Under the pieces are notes generated by a model that was not told where the DNA came from, searched no databases, and saw only the letters and a program-made list of their open reading frames with translations. A stretch of DNA of 43,496 nt, from positions 1-43,496 of the forward strand of contig NZ_BAFS01000131.1 in assembly GCF_000308415.1 (NCBI RefSeq), written 5' to 3'. A program made the position numbers and the translations under genes. Of the stretch, positions 33,708-41,629 are shown piece after piece. Positions within the stretch are counted from its first letter, which is position 1. Every line of letters starts with the position of its first letter. The stretch is from Nocardia asiatica NBRC 100129 (GTDB taxonomy: Bacteria; Actinomycetota; Actinomycetes; Mycobacteriales; Mycobacteriaceae).

Positions 33708-34970
33708 TCACAGGCGCCGTGCGACGCTGTGGTCGAGGTCCCGGGCCAGCAGGGCGATCGCCGCCTGCGAGATGCCCGCCGAGGTCGCCAGGTCGATCGA
33801 GGTCAGCTGGGCGATGCGGCGCAGGCGGTAGTCGACCGTGTTCGGGTGCACGTAGAGCTGGCGCGCGGTGAGCTGCCGGTTCATGTCGTTGCCGAGGTAG
33901 GCGCGCATGGTGTCGAACAGTTCGGGATGGTCGTCGAGCGGGTCGAGGATGGTCGCGATCCGCCGCGTGGCCGGTCCGCTGCGGGTGAGCTGGTATTCCA
34001 CCGCGAGATCGGACATCTGGTAGAGACCGGGCGGTCTGGCGCCCACCCGCACGAGATTGAGCAGCTCGTGTGCCTGATCGGCCGATTCCGGGATCTGCTC
34101 GGTGTCGGTCGGCACGACGGTCGCGGTGAGCGGGACCTCGGCGGCCTCGGCCAGCAGACCGAGCGTCGTATCGGTGAGGACGGTGCCGCCCTCCTCGCCC
34201 AAGGGGATGAGCAGCGTGCCGCCTTTGGCGCTGAGCAGGGCCAGCGCGCGGGAGGCGAAGACGGTGGCCAGCTCGGACTGCAGCCGCCGCAGCTTGCGGC
34301 GCGCGGCGACGTTTCCGTCCACGCGTGCGTCGCGCTCGTCGGGATGTTCCGGAACCGACAGGGCGACAACCTGATAGGACTGCGCGATCGGAATGCCCGT
34401 CTGCCGCGCCAGAGCCGAGCTGCCGCGACCGCTGAGCAGGGCCGAGGCGAGCGTCTGCGTGGCTGTCTGATGTTCCTTGGCCACCAGGTGCTGTTCGTCG
34501 ACGTAGGCGTCGGACACCGCCGCGGTGATCGCCTCGAGCAACTCGAGCAGCAGATCGGCGGCGACCAGCACCTCGTCGACGTCGTCGGCCTCGGCACGTG
34601 CGGTGACCAGACCGAAGGCGATGCGCAGTCCTTCGTGGTAGGCGCGCAGGATGGTGCTCAGCGGCACGCCCTCGCGGGCCCAGCGGGCGGCCGCCGCGCG
34701 CACCGGACCGAGCTGTCGCTCGTCGGGCACGGTCCGCCGGTCGAACATCTCGGCGGCGAGGTTCAGGCAGCTGCGGGTGAGTCTCGTGACATCCCCGCGC
34801 AATTGCTCGCCGGGCAGCGTACGGCAGGGAGCCATGAAGTTCTCGAAGTACCCGACCATGCGCGAGGCCACGCTGTCGGTGTTCTGCAAGGACACCGACG
34901 CCGGCTGTCCGCCGATTTCCAGCACCGAGTCGGACGAGTCGGCGGACAGATCCAACGCGGAGTAGGTCAT
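33708..34970 (-). CDS. PucR/CdaR-family transcriptional regulator
   Basis: 420 aa. The N-terminal sensory half contains RDVTRLTRSCLNLAAEMFDRR-like helices and AREGVPLSTILRAYHEGLRIAF, typical of actinobacterial CdaR/PucR proteins. A GGDEF-like middle region (about 170-320) follows. The C-terminal PucR-type HTH is NRQLTARQLYVHPNTVDYRLRRIAQLTSIDL. The ATG at 34970 has GGAG at 10-nt spacing; TATAGT on the minus strand at 35037-35032 may be its -10. Regulators of this type respond to purine-degradation or sugar-acid metabolites in characterised cases; no local target is evident. Upstream in-frame extension was rejected. Confidence 0.88.
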   Translation of the reverse strand: MTYSALDLSADSSDSVLEIGGQPASVSLQNTDSVASRMVGYFENFMAPCRTLPGEQLRGDVTRLTRSCLNLAAEMFDRRTVPDERQLGPVRAAAARWAREGVPLSTILRAYHEGLRIAFGLVTARAEADDVDEVLVAADLLLELLEAITAAVSDAYVDEQHLVAKEHQTATQTLASALLSGRGSSALARQTGIPIAQSYQVVALSVPEHPDERDARVDGNVAARRKLRRLQSELATVFASRALALLSAKGGTLLIPLGEEGGTVLTDTTLGLLAEAAEVPLTATVVPTDTEQIPESADQAHELLNLVRVGARPPGLYQMSDLAVEYQLTRSGPATRRIATILDPLDDHPELFDTMRAYLGNDMNRQLTARQLYVHPNTVDYRLRRIAQLTSIDLATSAGISQAAIALLARDLDHSVARRL

Positions 34971-35211
34971 TGCGAGTTCGCTCCAAGTGCCACGCCAGGC
35001 GTGCGAGAAATCGCGCCCGAGTCGATCGATCACTATACGAAAGGGGCGTGCGTACCGGGAGGGATCTGTGAGATCGATCAGGAGCTCGCCACAGCGCATG
35101 CCGGACGACCGCGACGTGACGCCCGGCGGGCGGTGGCGAGGGTCGGGCGCGCCGCTGGAGCGTGGGCAGCGCTGCGGCGAAATCCGCTGTGTGTCAAATG
35201 ATGATGGAGGG

Positions 35212-35448
35212 TTACTCGTCGTCCAGTCCGGCCGACAGGTAGGCGGCGGCGGCCAGCCACTGCCTGCACTGCGGGCCGTGCACCTCGTGTGCGTAGAGAA
35301 TGTCGCGTGCCTGCCGGTAGGTGAGGCCGCGGGGCTCCACCGCGCAGTCGGACATGGAGAACTCCGGCGCCGGGCGCTGGCGTAGGGGTTCGACGCCGGC
35401 GCCATCGATCACGGCGACCCGGCGGGGAGTTCGAAATGGCTCGATCAT
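35212..35448 (-). CDS. small hypothetical protein of the DUF397/XRE locus
   Basis: 78 aa from the ATG at 35448. A basic N-terminus (EPFRTPRRVAVIDG) is followed by an acidic helical C-terminus (LTYRQARDILYAHEVHGPQCRQWLAAAAYLSAGLDDE). I know no named family; short proteins with the ARDILYAHEVHG pattern occur near DUF397/XRE genes in Nocardia as I recall. Its upstream region contains one copy of the 48-bp promoter-like element, about 100 bp before the start, shared with the 101-aa gene at 38252. This supports its reality and a common regulator. Confidence 0.65.
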   Translation of the reverse strand: MIEPFRTPRRVAVIDGAGVEPLRQRPAPEFSMSDCAVEPRGLTYRQARDILYAHEVHGPQCRQWLAAAAYLSAGLDDE

Positions 35449-35544
35449 TCGACTACCCCTCGCGTCCGAACGTGTGGCGGGGAGGCCGGGCGGTGCTGGT
35501 GCGCGGAGCTCGAACTCCCTGCGTACCTCCCCGATTTCGAGTTC

Positions 35545-35592
35545 GAGTTTATGCCTGCGTCGCTTACAGATGCAAGTACATCTGCACGATCG
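35545..35592 (-). promoter_or_regulatory. 48-bp conserved promoter/operator element, copy A
   Basis: Read on the minus strand it contains the dyad CAGATG-N6-CATCTG (35584-35567) that overlaps a -35-like TTGCAT, then a 17-bp spacer and a -10-like ATAAAC. It matches copy B (38664-38711) at 42 of 48 positions without gaps. It lies about 100 bp upstream of the 78-aa gene. Probably a promoter with an operator for the local XRE-type regulator. Confidence 0.65.
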
Positions 35593-35644
35593 GTGGAAGA
35601 AAAAGCAGTGGCGGTCGCCGGTATGGGAACCGGCGACCGCCACT
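35590..35644 (-). terminator. intrinsic terminator of the methyltransferase gene
   Basis: Perfect 16-bp stem, AGTGGCGGTCGCCGGT (35607-35622) with its complement at 35629-35644, and a 6-nt loop. On the minus strand it is followed by GCTTTTTCTTCC (35606-35595). It begins 31 bp after the stop of the leftward methyltransferase gene. A textbook rho-independent terminator. It partly abuts promoter copy A. Confidence 0.9.
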
Positions 35645-35674
35645 GTGCCGCTTGCGGTTTGACGTCCAGGGGGC

Positions 35675-36472
35675 TTACGGCTTGCGAGCGACCGCGCCGT
35701 AGGCGGAAATCGGCCGGGTCTCGCCGACCTCGGTCTCACCCGCGCGCCACTGCGTGATGGACACGAAGCCCGGCTCCACCAGCTCCAAACCGTCGAAGAC
35801 GGCTTTGATCTGAGCCTGTGGCCGCGGGACATAGGGAGTGCCGCCGGTGCCGGTGTAGTTCTCGCACAGGGTGACGTAGGCCTTGCTGTCGTCGGTGCCG
35901 TCCCACATCACCAGGTGGCTGCCCGACGGCACGGAGTCCAGGACGGTGTGCACGATGCGCAGCAGATCCTCGTAGGTCTTCGCGTGGCCGAGCACCCCCA
36001 TGAACATCACGGCGATGGGCTCGTTGAAGTTCAGCACGTGCTTGGCGTCGTTGATGATCCGCTCGGGATCGTGGTAGTCGGCGTCGATGTAGGTGGTCAC
36101 GCCTTCGGGTGTGGTGCTGGTGAGCAGCGCCCGCGCGTGCGTGAGCACCAGCGGGTCGTTGTCCACGTAGACGATCCGGCATTCGGGCGCCACGCTCTGG
36201 GCGACCTCGTGGGTGTTCTGCATGGTGGGCAGGCCGGTGCCGATATCGAGGAACTGGCGGATGCCCACCTCGCCCGCGAGGTAGCGCACGGCGCGGATGA
36301 GGAACTGGCGCGACTGCACCGCCATGGTGGTGATGTCCGGATCGACTTCGATCCCGGCATCGCCTGCGATGCGGTCGATCTCGTAGTAGTCCTTACCGCC
36401 CATCCAGTAGTTCCAGATCCGCGCGGAGTGGGGGATGTCGGTCCGGATGAGGGGGCTGTGGTCTTCGGGCAT
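35675..36472 (-). CDS. SAM-dependent methyltransferase (DUF574 / Methyltransf_19 type)
   Basis: 265 aa from the ATG at 36472 (GAGGAG 9 nt upstream). Family signature RIWNYWMGGKDYYEIDR near the N-terminus, SAM-binding motif FLDIGTGLPTMQNTHEVAQ, the acidic loop YVDNDPLVLTHARALL, then MFMGVLGH and SHLVMWDGT. This actinobacterial family is expanded in Streptomyces and Nocardia and is typically found next to DUF397 and XRE-DUF5753 genes, exactly as here. The substrate is unknown. It is transcribed away from the DUF397 gene with a 325-bp gap, and is followed by a strong terminator. Confidence 0.93.
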   Translation of the reverse strand: MPEDHSPLIRTDIPHSARIWNYWMGGKDYYEIDRIAGDAGIEVDPDITTMAVQSRQFLIRAVRYLAGEVGIRQFLDIGTGLPTMQNTHEVAQSVAPECRIVYVDNDPLVLTHARALLTSTTPEGVTTYIDADYHDPERIINDAKHVLNFNEPIAVMFMGVLGHAKTYEDLLRIVHTVLDSVPSGSHLVMWDGTDDSKAYVTLCENYTGTGGTPYVPRPQAQIKAVFDGLELVEPGFVSITQWRAGETEVGETRPISAYGAVARKP

Positions 36473-36797
36473 GGGGTTGGACTCCTCGCAAAAACGTGTC
36501 CGCGGCACGTCCGGGCGGGTGGGCGCGTGGGGGTGTCGCGAATGACTGGTACATCCGATGTGCACTGTGACAGTACAAGATTCGTACTCGCCCAGCGGGC
36601 CGGATCGGTGACCTGATCTCGGCGTTTCGGGGTCGACGCGGAGGCATTTCACAATCCCGACCGAATGGTCCGAATCTGCGGGCGCGCAGGGGCGAACTTC
36701 GTGCTATCGTCCGGTGTTGGTGCAAATGCAAGAACGTTTGAACGTGCATTTGCACGAACCCGAATCGCCTAACTGCGGTAACCGAGGAGTGGGGAAG
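36473..36797. other. 325-bp divergent regulatory region (methyltransferase / DUF397)
   Basis: No gene seen. It holds a perfect 11-bp-arm palindrome (36720-36755, listed separately) and a possible minus-strand promoter (TTGCAT, 17-bp spacer, GATAGC, ending near 36703). AT content is higher around 36540-36600 than in neighbouring coding DNA. Confidence 0.6.
36720..36755. promoter_or_regulatory. large palindrome upstream of the DUF397 gene
   Basis: Perfect arms GTGCAAATGCA (36720-36730) and TGCATTTGCAC (36745-36755) with a 14-bp centre. The internal stretch 36726-36744 matches the core of the two 48-bp elements at 14 of 19 positions (ATGCAAG, AC, T, TG, ACG). It lies 43 bp before the DUF397 start. 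Likely operator for the XRE regulator encoded next door. Confidence 0.65.
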
Positions 36798-37019
36798 ATG
36801 TCGGATACGTCCACCAACGAGATCGTCGGAACTTGGCGCAAGAGTTCCTTCAGCAATCCGAGCGGCAACTGCGTCGAGGTGGCCGAAACGGCCAACGGCC
36901 AGGTGGCGGTGCGTAACTCGCGGGATCCGGAGGGTGGTGTGATCTTCTACACCCGTCCGGAGATCGACGCGTTCGTCCGCGGCGCGAAAGCCGGAGAGTT
37001 CGACTATTTGACTAGCTGA
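36798..37019 (+). CDS. DUF397 domain protein
   Basis: 73 aa. Contains the complete DUF397 pattern: WRKSSFSNPSGNCVEVAE, then VAVRNSRDPEGGVIFYTRPEIDAFVRGAKAGEFDYL. The ATG at 36798 follows GGGGAAG and GAGGAG. DUF397 proteins are small partners of XRE-DUF5753 regulators in Streptomyces and Nocardia; in studied pairs the small protein antagonises or is controlled by the regulator, a toxin-antitoxin-like or anti-regulator role. It is separated by 90 bp from the XRE gene downstream on the same strand. Confidence 0.94.
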   Translation: MSDTSTNEIVGTWRKSSFSNPSGNCVEVAETANGQVAVRNSRDPEGGVIFYTRPEIDAFVRGAKAGEFDYLTS

Positions 37020-37043
37020 GCGGTAACATAAGCGGTCGGTGCG

Positions 37044-37074
37044 GTGTGTCTTGCGACATATGGATGTGACACAC
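37044..37074. promoter_or_regulatory. inverted repeat before the XRE regulator gene
   Basis: Arms GTGTGTC (37044-37050) and GACACAC (37068-37074) are perfect, with 17 bp between. It is 36 bp before the XRE start and may be an autoregulatory site or a separate promoter within the DUF397-XRE pair. Confidence 0.4.
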
Positions 37075-37109
37075 TGTGGGCAACCCCCGGAGTATCGGAG
37101 ACGAACTCG

Positions 37110-37997
37110 ATGATCGCTGAACCCGATGACGATGGTCATGTGCAATCCGTTGTCGCGGAGCGTGGTCCGACCGTGCTACGCATCGCATTGGGCGGCCAGC
37201 TGCGCAAGCTCCGGGAGAAGAAGAACATCACCCGCGAGGCAGCGGGCGATGCGATCCGCGGATCGCACGCCAAGATCAGTCGTCTCGAGTTGGGGCGCAC
37301 CGGCTTCAAAGAACGTGACATCCGCGACCTGCTGACCCTGTACGGCGTCCACGATCCCGAGGAGCGCGAGTCGTTCCTCGAACTGGCCAGGCAGGCCAAC
37401 GAGCCCGGCTGGTGGCATCGCTACAGCGATTTGCTGCCGCAGTGGTTCGGCACCTATCTCGGTCTCGAGCAGGCCGCGAGCAAGATCCGTACCTATGAGT
37501 CGCATCTTGTTCCCGGCCTGTTGCAAACCCCCGAATACGCCAGGGCGGTGGTGGCGCAAGGGTACGAGGACGCCGACACGGATCGGCGGGTCGCGGTACG
37601 TCAGCGCAGGCAGGAAATCCTCTTCCGCTCGGACCCGCCGGTGGTCTGGGCGGTGCTCGACGAAGCCGCGTTGGTGCGGCCGGTCGGCGGCACGCAGGTG
37701 CATCGGGAACAGATGCTGCACCTGATCCGGCTGGCGAAGCTGCCGAACGTGACGATCCAGGTGCTGCCGTTCACCGCGGGCGAGCACGCCGCGGCCGGTA
37801 GCTCCTTCAGCATCCTGCGTTTCGCCGAGTCGGAATTGCCGGACATCGTGTATCTCGAACAGTTGACCAGCGCGTTGTATCTCGAGCGGCGGCAGGACCT
37901 GGCGCTGTATCTGTCGGTGATGGACCGGCTCAGCGTTCAGGCCGAGCGTCCGGAGAAGTCGATCGAGATCATGGAGAAGTACGCCGACGGGCGCTGA
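37110..37997 (+). CDS. XRE-family regulator with DUF5753 domain
   Basis: 295 aa. N-terminal XRE helix-turn-helix (about residues 30-85: LGGQLRKLREKKNITREAAGDAIRGSHAKISRLELGRTGF, ERDIRDLLTLYGV). The DUF5753 domain (about 105-280) carries YLGLEQAASKIRTYESHLVPGLLQTPEYARAVV, WAVLDEAALVRPVGG and VTIQVLPFTAGEHAAAGSSFSIL. This is the standard actinobacterial partner of DUF397 proteins. GGAG precedes the ATG by 9 nt. It probably binds the related dyads at 36720, 35567 and 38686 and so coordinates the methyltransferase, DUF397 and two small genes; that regulon is inferred. A good terminator follows. Confidence 0.94.
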   Translation: MIAEPDDDGHVQSVVAERGPTVLRIALGGQLRKLREKKNITREAAGDAIRGSHAKISRLELGRTGFKERDIRDLLTLYGVHDPEERESFLELARQANEPGWWHRYSDLLPQWFGTYLGLEQAASKIRTYESHLVPGLLQTPEYARAVVAQGYEDADTDRRVAVRQRRQEILFRSDPPVVWAVLDEAALVRPVGGTQVHREQMLHLIRLAKLPNVTIQVLPFTAGEHAAAGSSFSILRFAESELPDIVYLEQLTSALYLERRQDLALYLSVMDRLSVQAERPEKSIEIMEKYADGR

Positions 37998-38038
37998 GAT
38001 CGCGCGGCGGCTGCGCGCACCCGTAAGACCCGGTAAGC

Positions 38039-38083
38039 CGAGCGGCCACCTCCGGAATCGGGGGTGGCCGCTCGTTTGCTTTG
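38039..38083 (+). terminator. intrinsic terminator after the XRE gene
   Basis: 15-bp stem (38039-38053 with 38060-38074; one G-T style mismatch), 6-nt loop, followed by TTTGCTTTGT. It lies 42 bp beyond the stop of the XRE gene. Confidence 0.85.
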
Positions 38084-38251
38084 TACTAATTGCCGACGCT
38101 GGCCGTCGGCGGAATTGTGCTTCTGGATCAGCGCTCGACGTCGGCGCAGTGTGGTGGATACGCGCCGGCCTCGAGTCACGACGCAGCTGAAATGCTTGTG
38201 GCACCGAAAATTTGATCCACGCCGGGCTCGGACGGCGGGGGTCTGGTCTCG

Positions 38252-38557
38252 CTACTGCTTGATAAAGCTGGAGGCGATTCGCCAGAATGTCGCGGGCTGC
38301 AAAGCCTGAAGATCCCAATCGTCGGCCATCGCGTGCGCGGTGGTGACGATTCGCTCGATATCGAAATCGTGCCGAGTTGCCGCCCCGGTGGATTCGACGG
38401 CATCGATAACGTATGCCATGGCGGTTTCTCGGGAGAACGCGGTATTGCTGTGGCCGCTGCGGGCCGTCGATGTGCTCATATGTCTACCGTTCGCTGGCTG
38501 GTCGGCCAGTGCGGTGTCGGTTGATCCGAACCGACCGCCGGTAAGTGGTTGTTCCAT
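38252..38557 (-). CDS. small hypothetical protein sharing the 48-bp promoter element
   Basis: 101 aa from the ATG at 38557 (AGGGG about 7 nt upstream); ATG codons further in (M-S-T-S-T-A-R) are alternatives. Polar N-terminal 40 residues, then a helical C-terminal region: SRETAMAYVIDAVESTGAATRHDFDIERIVTTAHAMADDWDLQALQPATFWRIASSFIKQ. No family recognised. Copy B of the 48-bp element lies 107 bp upstream. The shared promoter places it in the same regulon as the 78-aa gene at 35212, on either side of the XRE locus. Confidence 0.65.
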   Translation of the reverse strand: MEQPLTGGRFGSTDTALADQPANGRHMSTSTARSGHSNTAFSRETAMAYVIDAVESTGAATRHDFDIERIVTTAHAMADDWDLQALQPATFWRIASSFIKQ

Positions 38558-38663
38558 TCGAACGCCCCTGTTTCGACTGGCGGCGGCAAACCCGCGGCGG
38601 CTTCGGCCTTCGGCTCGCCCACTCGGCCTCCCCTGGTGGTCCCCTGTAAAGCGTTGCGGCACC

Positions 38664-38711
38664 GAGTTTATGCCGCCGTACCTTTCAGATGCAAGCACAT
38701 CTGCACGATCG
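38664..38711 (-). promoter_or_regulatory. 48-bp conserved promoter/operator element, copy B
   Basis: Same length and orientation as copy A at 35545-35592, 42 of 48 identical. The dyad CAGATG-N6-CATCTG lies at 38703-38686 (minus strand), with TTGCAT and ATAAAC 17 bp apart. The gene start lies about 107 bp downstream, close to the spacing for copy A. Confidence 0.65.
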
Positions 38712-38776
38712 ATTGCACGTGCGTGCAGGCAATTCGGGTCCGGAAGTTTGCGGACCCGGTGCCCGACGAGCGGAAT

Positions 38777-39079
38777 TCAGTCACGACCGAAGAGGACGTC
38801 CGTGCAGTAGTCGATCTGTGTACCCGGCTCGACGAATTGGTCCGCCGCGGCCCGCCAGGCGAGGAAATGTTCGGTGAAACGATGCGCCTCGGCCGCCTCG
38901 TCGTCGGTGTAGAGCTGGTAGAGAAAGAATCGGTGCGGGTCCACCCGATCTGCGCAGATGTCGAAGCGCAGACAGCCGGGCTCGGTCCGTACCGACGCGT
39001 CGGCGCTGCGGGATATGGCCGCGAGGAACTCCGCTCGGGAGCCGGGGCGGATCTTCATCGAGACGATACGACTGAACAC
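38777..39079 (-). CDS. antibiotic biosynthesis monooxygenase (ABM) domain protein
   Basis: 100 aa from a GTG at 39079, chosen because GGGAG lies 7 nt upstream; an ATG-like start at 39118 is possible. Small ferredoxin-like ABM fold: FSRIVSMKIRPGSRAEFLAAI, EPGCLRFDICADRVDPHRFFLYQLYTDDEAAEAHRFTEHFLAW, as in YgiN-like quinol monooxygenases and heme-degrading relatives. The heme-ligand pattern of IsdG is not clear, so a cofactor-free monooxygenase or autoinducer-degrading LsrG-like role is more likely. It is followed upstream by an NAD(P)-binding gene on the same strand. Confidence 0.9.
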   Translation of the reverse strand: MFSRIVSMKIRPGSRAEFLAAISRSADASVRTEPGCLRFDICADRVDPHRFFLYQLYTDDEAAEAHRFTEHFLAWRAAADQFVEPGTQIDYCTDVLFGRD

Positions 39080-39143
39080 GGTTGTTCTCCCATCGTGACC
39101 GTTGGCGTCAATCGGCAAGGGCGGCAGCGAGGCTCACGACGGC

Positions 39144-39803
39144 TCAGTCGGCCAATCGCGCTATTGCCTGGCTAATCGGAGTTCCGCCCGACACCAGGTC
39201 GAGCGTCGTTCCCGCGGTGGGCGCGGCGGGCAGCAGTCCGGACAAAACGGCCGCCACGTCGGCGCGGGAAATCTCGCCGCGCTCGAGCGGAGGCCGGGCG
39301 AGCGTCACCAGCCCGGTGCCGGGGGAGTCGGTCAGGCGGCCGGGTCGCAGGATGGTCCAGTCGAGATCTCTGCCGCGCAGATCGTTCTCGGCCTCGGTCT
39401 TGGCCTCGACGTACGCCGCCCACACCTCGTCGGAGCCGGGCGCGGGTGGGCGGCCCGCGCCCATCGTGGAGATCTGCAGGAACCGGCGCGCCCCCGTGCG
39501 CTCGGCCGTCTCGGCCAGCCGGACCGAGCCGCCCAGATCGACGGTGTACTTGCGCTCGACGCCGCTGCCTTGTCCGGCGCCCGCGGCGAAAATCGCCGCG
39601 TCGCAGCCCTTCACGACCGAGACCAACTCGTCCGTGCCGACCTGCTCCAAGTCGCAGACGACCGGTTCGGCGCCGGCGCCGCGCACGTCGTCCGCGTGTT
39701 CGGGATTGCGGATCAGGGCGGCGACCTGGTGGCCGTTCGCGGTGAGCAAGGGGGCCAGCAGCAATGCGATCTTCCCATGTCCGCCTGCGATGACGACGCG
39801 CAT
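39144..39803 (-). CDS. NAD(P)H-binding atypical SDR protein
   Basis: 219 aa from the ATG at 39803 (GGAAGGA 7 nt upstream). N-terminal dinucleotide motif VVIAGGHGKIALLLAPLL, followed by ALIRNPEH and VVCDLEQ. VKGCDAAIFAAGAG and FLQISTMGAG form the next strands, and YVEAKTEAENDLRGRDLDWTILRPGRL is the YxxxK-like segment of the NmrA/BVR-B-type extended SDRs. Likely a reductase or redox sensor of unknown substrate. It is in the same direction as the ABM gene 65 bp downstream, so the two may be co-transcribed. Confidence 0.92.
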   Translation of the reverse strand: MRVVIAGGHGKIALLLAPLLTANGHQVAALIRNPEHADDVRGAGAEPVVCDLEQVGTDELVSVVKGCDAAIFAAGAGQGSGVERKYTVDLGGSVRLAETAERTGARRFLQISTMGAGRPPAPGSDEVWAAYVEAKTEAENDLRGRDLDWTILRPGRLTDSPGTGLVTLARPPLERGEISRADVAAVLSGLLPAAPTAGTTLDLVSGGTPISQAIARLAD

Positions 39804-39837
39804 GAATCGCTCCTTCCGGTCTGGGCGGCGCCCGCGC

Positions 39838-40347
39838 TCAGCGCTCGGGGCCGCCGGGATTACAGCGCGCTTCGACGGTGGCCGGGTAGCCGACCGCAGG
39901 GCGCCACGGTTCCAAGTTCCAACTCGGTTTGTCCGGCTGGACCAGCCGCGCCCACGCCCAGTGGCAGATGAACTGGTCACGCATGCCGGGCGCGTCGGCG
40001 TCCATCGACCGGGCCACGACCTCCTGCCACGCCCGTTCCTCGGAGCCTGGGAAAGTGGTCTGCCGTCCGGCCTGCGTGGGGAAGACCAGCAGCCGCGGTC
40101 CATCGACGGTCTCGGTCCAGGTGACGTGATCGACCAGCGGCCGGCCCGCATAGGGGTCGACCGACGGTGCGGCGGCCGGCGATGACTGGGCCGGTGCGCT
40201 CGAGGTGGGCGTCGTGCGGGTGGCCGTGCTCGCCGCGGGCGCGGATTCCTCGGCGCCGCACGCCACCGCCAGTGGTAGCAGGCCCGCCGAGAGCAGCACT
40301 GCGGCGCGGTGGCCGGTGACGAGGCGATGCGCGTACCGCTGCGCCAC
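39838..40347 (-). CDS. DUF2599 domain lipoprotein
   Basis: 169 aa from a GTG at 40347 with an ideal GGAGG 7 nt upstream; an ATG at 40395 is weaker. A basic head (AQRYAHRLVTGHR) and hydrophobic core (AAVLLSAGLLPLAVAC) give a lipoprotein-type signal with a relaxed lipobox, AVAC. A Ser/Thr/Ala/Pro spacer follows. The mature domain is DHVTWTETVDGPRLLVFPT, WQEVVARSMDADAPGMRDQFICHWAWARLVQPDKPSWNLEPWRP and ends VEARCNPGG; this matches DUF2599, found in mycobacterial exported proteins of unknown role. It is divergent from the lipase gene at 40495. Confidence 0.88.
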   Translation of the reverse strand: MAQRYAHRLVTGHRAAVLLSAGLLPLAVACGAEESAPAASTATRTTPTSSAPAQSSPAAAPSVDPYAGRPLVDHVTWTETVDGPRLLVFPTQAGRQTTFPGSEERAWQEVVARSMDADAPGMRDQFICHWAWARLVQPDKPSWNLEPWRPAVGYPATVEARCNPGGPER

Positions 40348-40494
40348 GGTCGAACCTCCTGCGTTCTCCTCGGCACCGCTTTCCGGCGTGTTCATCCGAG
40401 CCTAGCGAGCGTGCGCGGCTCCGGCGAGATGCGTCGGGCGGGCCACCGATTGTGGTGGCTTGCCGCCGAGCCTCCGGCTGGGGATAGTCGGTCG

Positions 40495-41619
40495 GTGCGG
40501 TGTGGACGGATCATGGTGGGGGCGGCGGGCGTCGTGGTCTCGGTGACGGTCGCCTTGGCCGGGCCGGCGGGCGCGCGGGCGGAGGCGCCCGGCACGGTGA
40601 CCGATCTGGTGGAGCTGGCCGGGCGGCTGCACGTGCAGGGCGCGACGAGGGCCGAGCGGCTGACGTATTGGTCGCGCGGCCCGCGCGGCCCGATGCTGAG
40701 CACCGGAGTGCTCTACCTCCCCGAAGGCGATCCGCCGCAGGACGGCTGGCCCATAGTCGCCTACGCGCACGGCACCTCCGGGATCGCCGACGAGTGCGCC
40801 TTCACCCTGCAACCCCGCGACTACTACCTGACGTCGGTGTACCCGGAACTGCTGCGCGCGGGATACGCGGTCGTGATCTCCGACTACGTCGGACTCGGCA
40901 CCCCAGGCGTGCATCCCTATCTGGACGGTCCCGCGCAGGCCCGCAGCATCATCGACGGCGTCCGCGCGGCACGCGCGGTCGCCCCCTCGCTCGGCACCCG
41001 CTGGGCGGTGTTCGGTCAGTCGCAGGGCGGGCACGCGGCGCTGTTCACCGCCCACCTCGCACCCGCCGACGCTCCGGAACTGGATCTGCGCGGCGCGGCC
41101 GCGACCGGCACGCCGTCGAATCTCGATCAGGTGTTCCCGCTGGCCGGACCGTGGTTGCCCCGGCTGCCGCTGCAGAAGACGACGACCTACTTCGGCATGC
41201 TGCTGGCCGGATTGCGGGCCAGCGCACCGGAGCTGGATATCGACGGATACCTGACCCCGGTGGGCCGGGACGTGCTGCGCATCGTGGAAGGCGACTGCGT
41301 CATCGAGGCGGACGCGCAGGTGTCCGGCATCGGCATCGGCGCCATGCTGTCGCGGCCCCTGGACGATCCCGCGCTGCTGGCGGCCGTGCGCGCGATGCTG
41401 CGGGTGCCGACGAGCGACTACGCCGTGCCGCTGTACCTCGGTCAGGGGCTGACCGATCTCGAGGTGCCCGCGCCGCTGACGCTCGAGCTGATCGCGGAGC
41501 TGCGGTCCTCCGGGACCGATCTGCGGGTGGGCTTCTATCCCGGCGATCATCTGGGCGCGGCGCGGGAAGCGTTCCCCGACGCGCTCGCGTTCCTGCGCGA
41601 TGCTCTCGATCGGCCCTGA
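40495..41619 (+). CDS. secreted lipase-like alpha/beta hydrolase (LIP family)
   Basis: 374 aa from the GTG at 40495 (GGGGA about 6 nt upstream), giving a signal peptide: RCGRIMVGAAGVVVSVTVALAGPAGARAEA. An ATG at 40513 is an alternative. The mature enzyme has AYAHGTSG, the nucleophile elbow GQSQGGHA, an acid in GQGLTDLEVP and the histidine in GDHLGAA, with the overall layout of the secretory lipase (PF03583) family seen in Nocardia. Probably hydrolyses acylglycerols or other esters outside the cell. A paralogue is encoded at 42149. Confidence 0.88.
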   Translation: MRCGRIMVGAAGVVVSVTVALAGPAGARAEAPGTVTDLVELAGRLHVQGATRAERLTYWSRGPRGPMLSTGVLYLPEGDPPQDGWPIVAYAHGTSGIADECAFTLQPRDYYLTSVYPELLRAGYAVVISDYVGLGTPGVHPYLDGPAQARSIIDGVRAARAVAPSLGTRWAVFGQSQGGHAALFTAHLAPADAPELDLRGAAATGTPSNLDQVFPLAGPWLPRLPLQKTTTYFGMLLAGLRASAPELDIDGYLTPVGRDVLRIVEGDCVIEADAQVSGIGIGAMLSRPLDDPALLAAVRAMLRVPTSDYAVPLYLGQGLTDLEVPAPLTLELIAELRSSGTDLRVGFYPGDHLGAAREAFPDALAFLRDALDRP

Positions 41620-41629
41620 CCCCGCGTAC

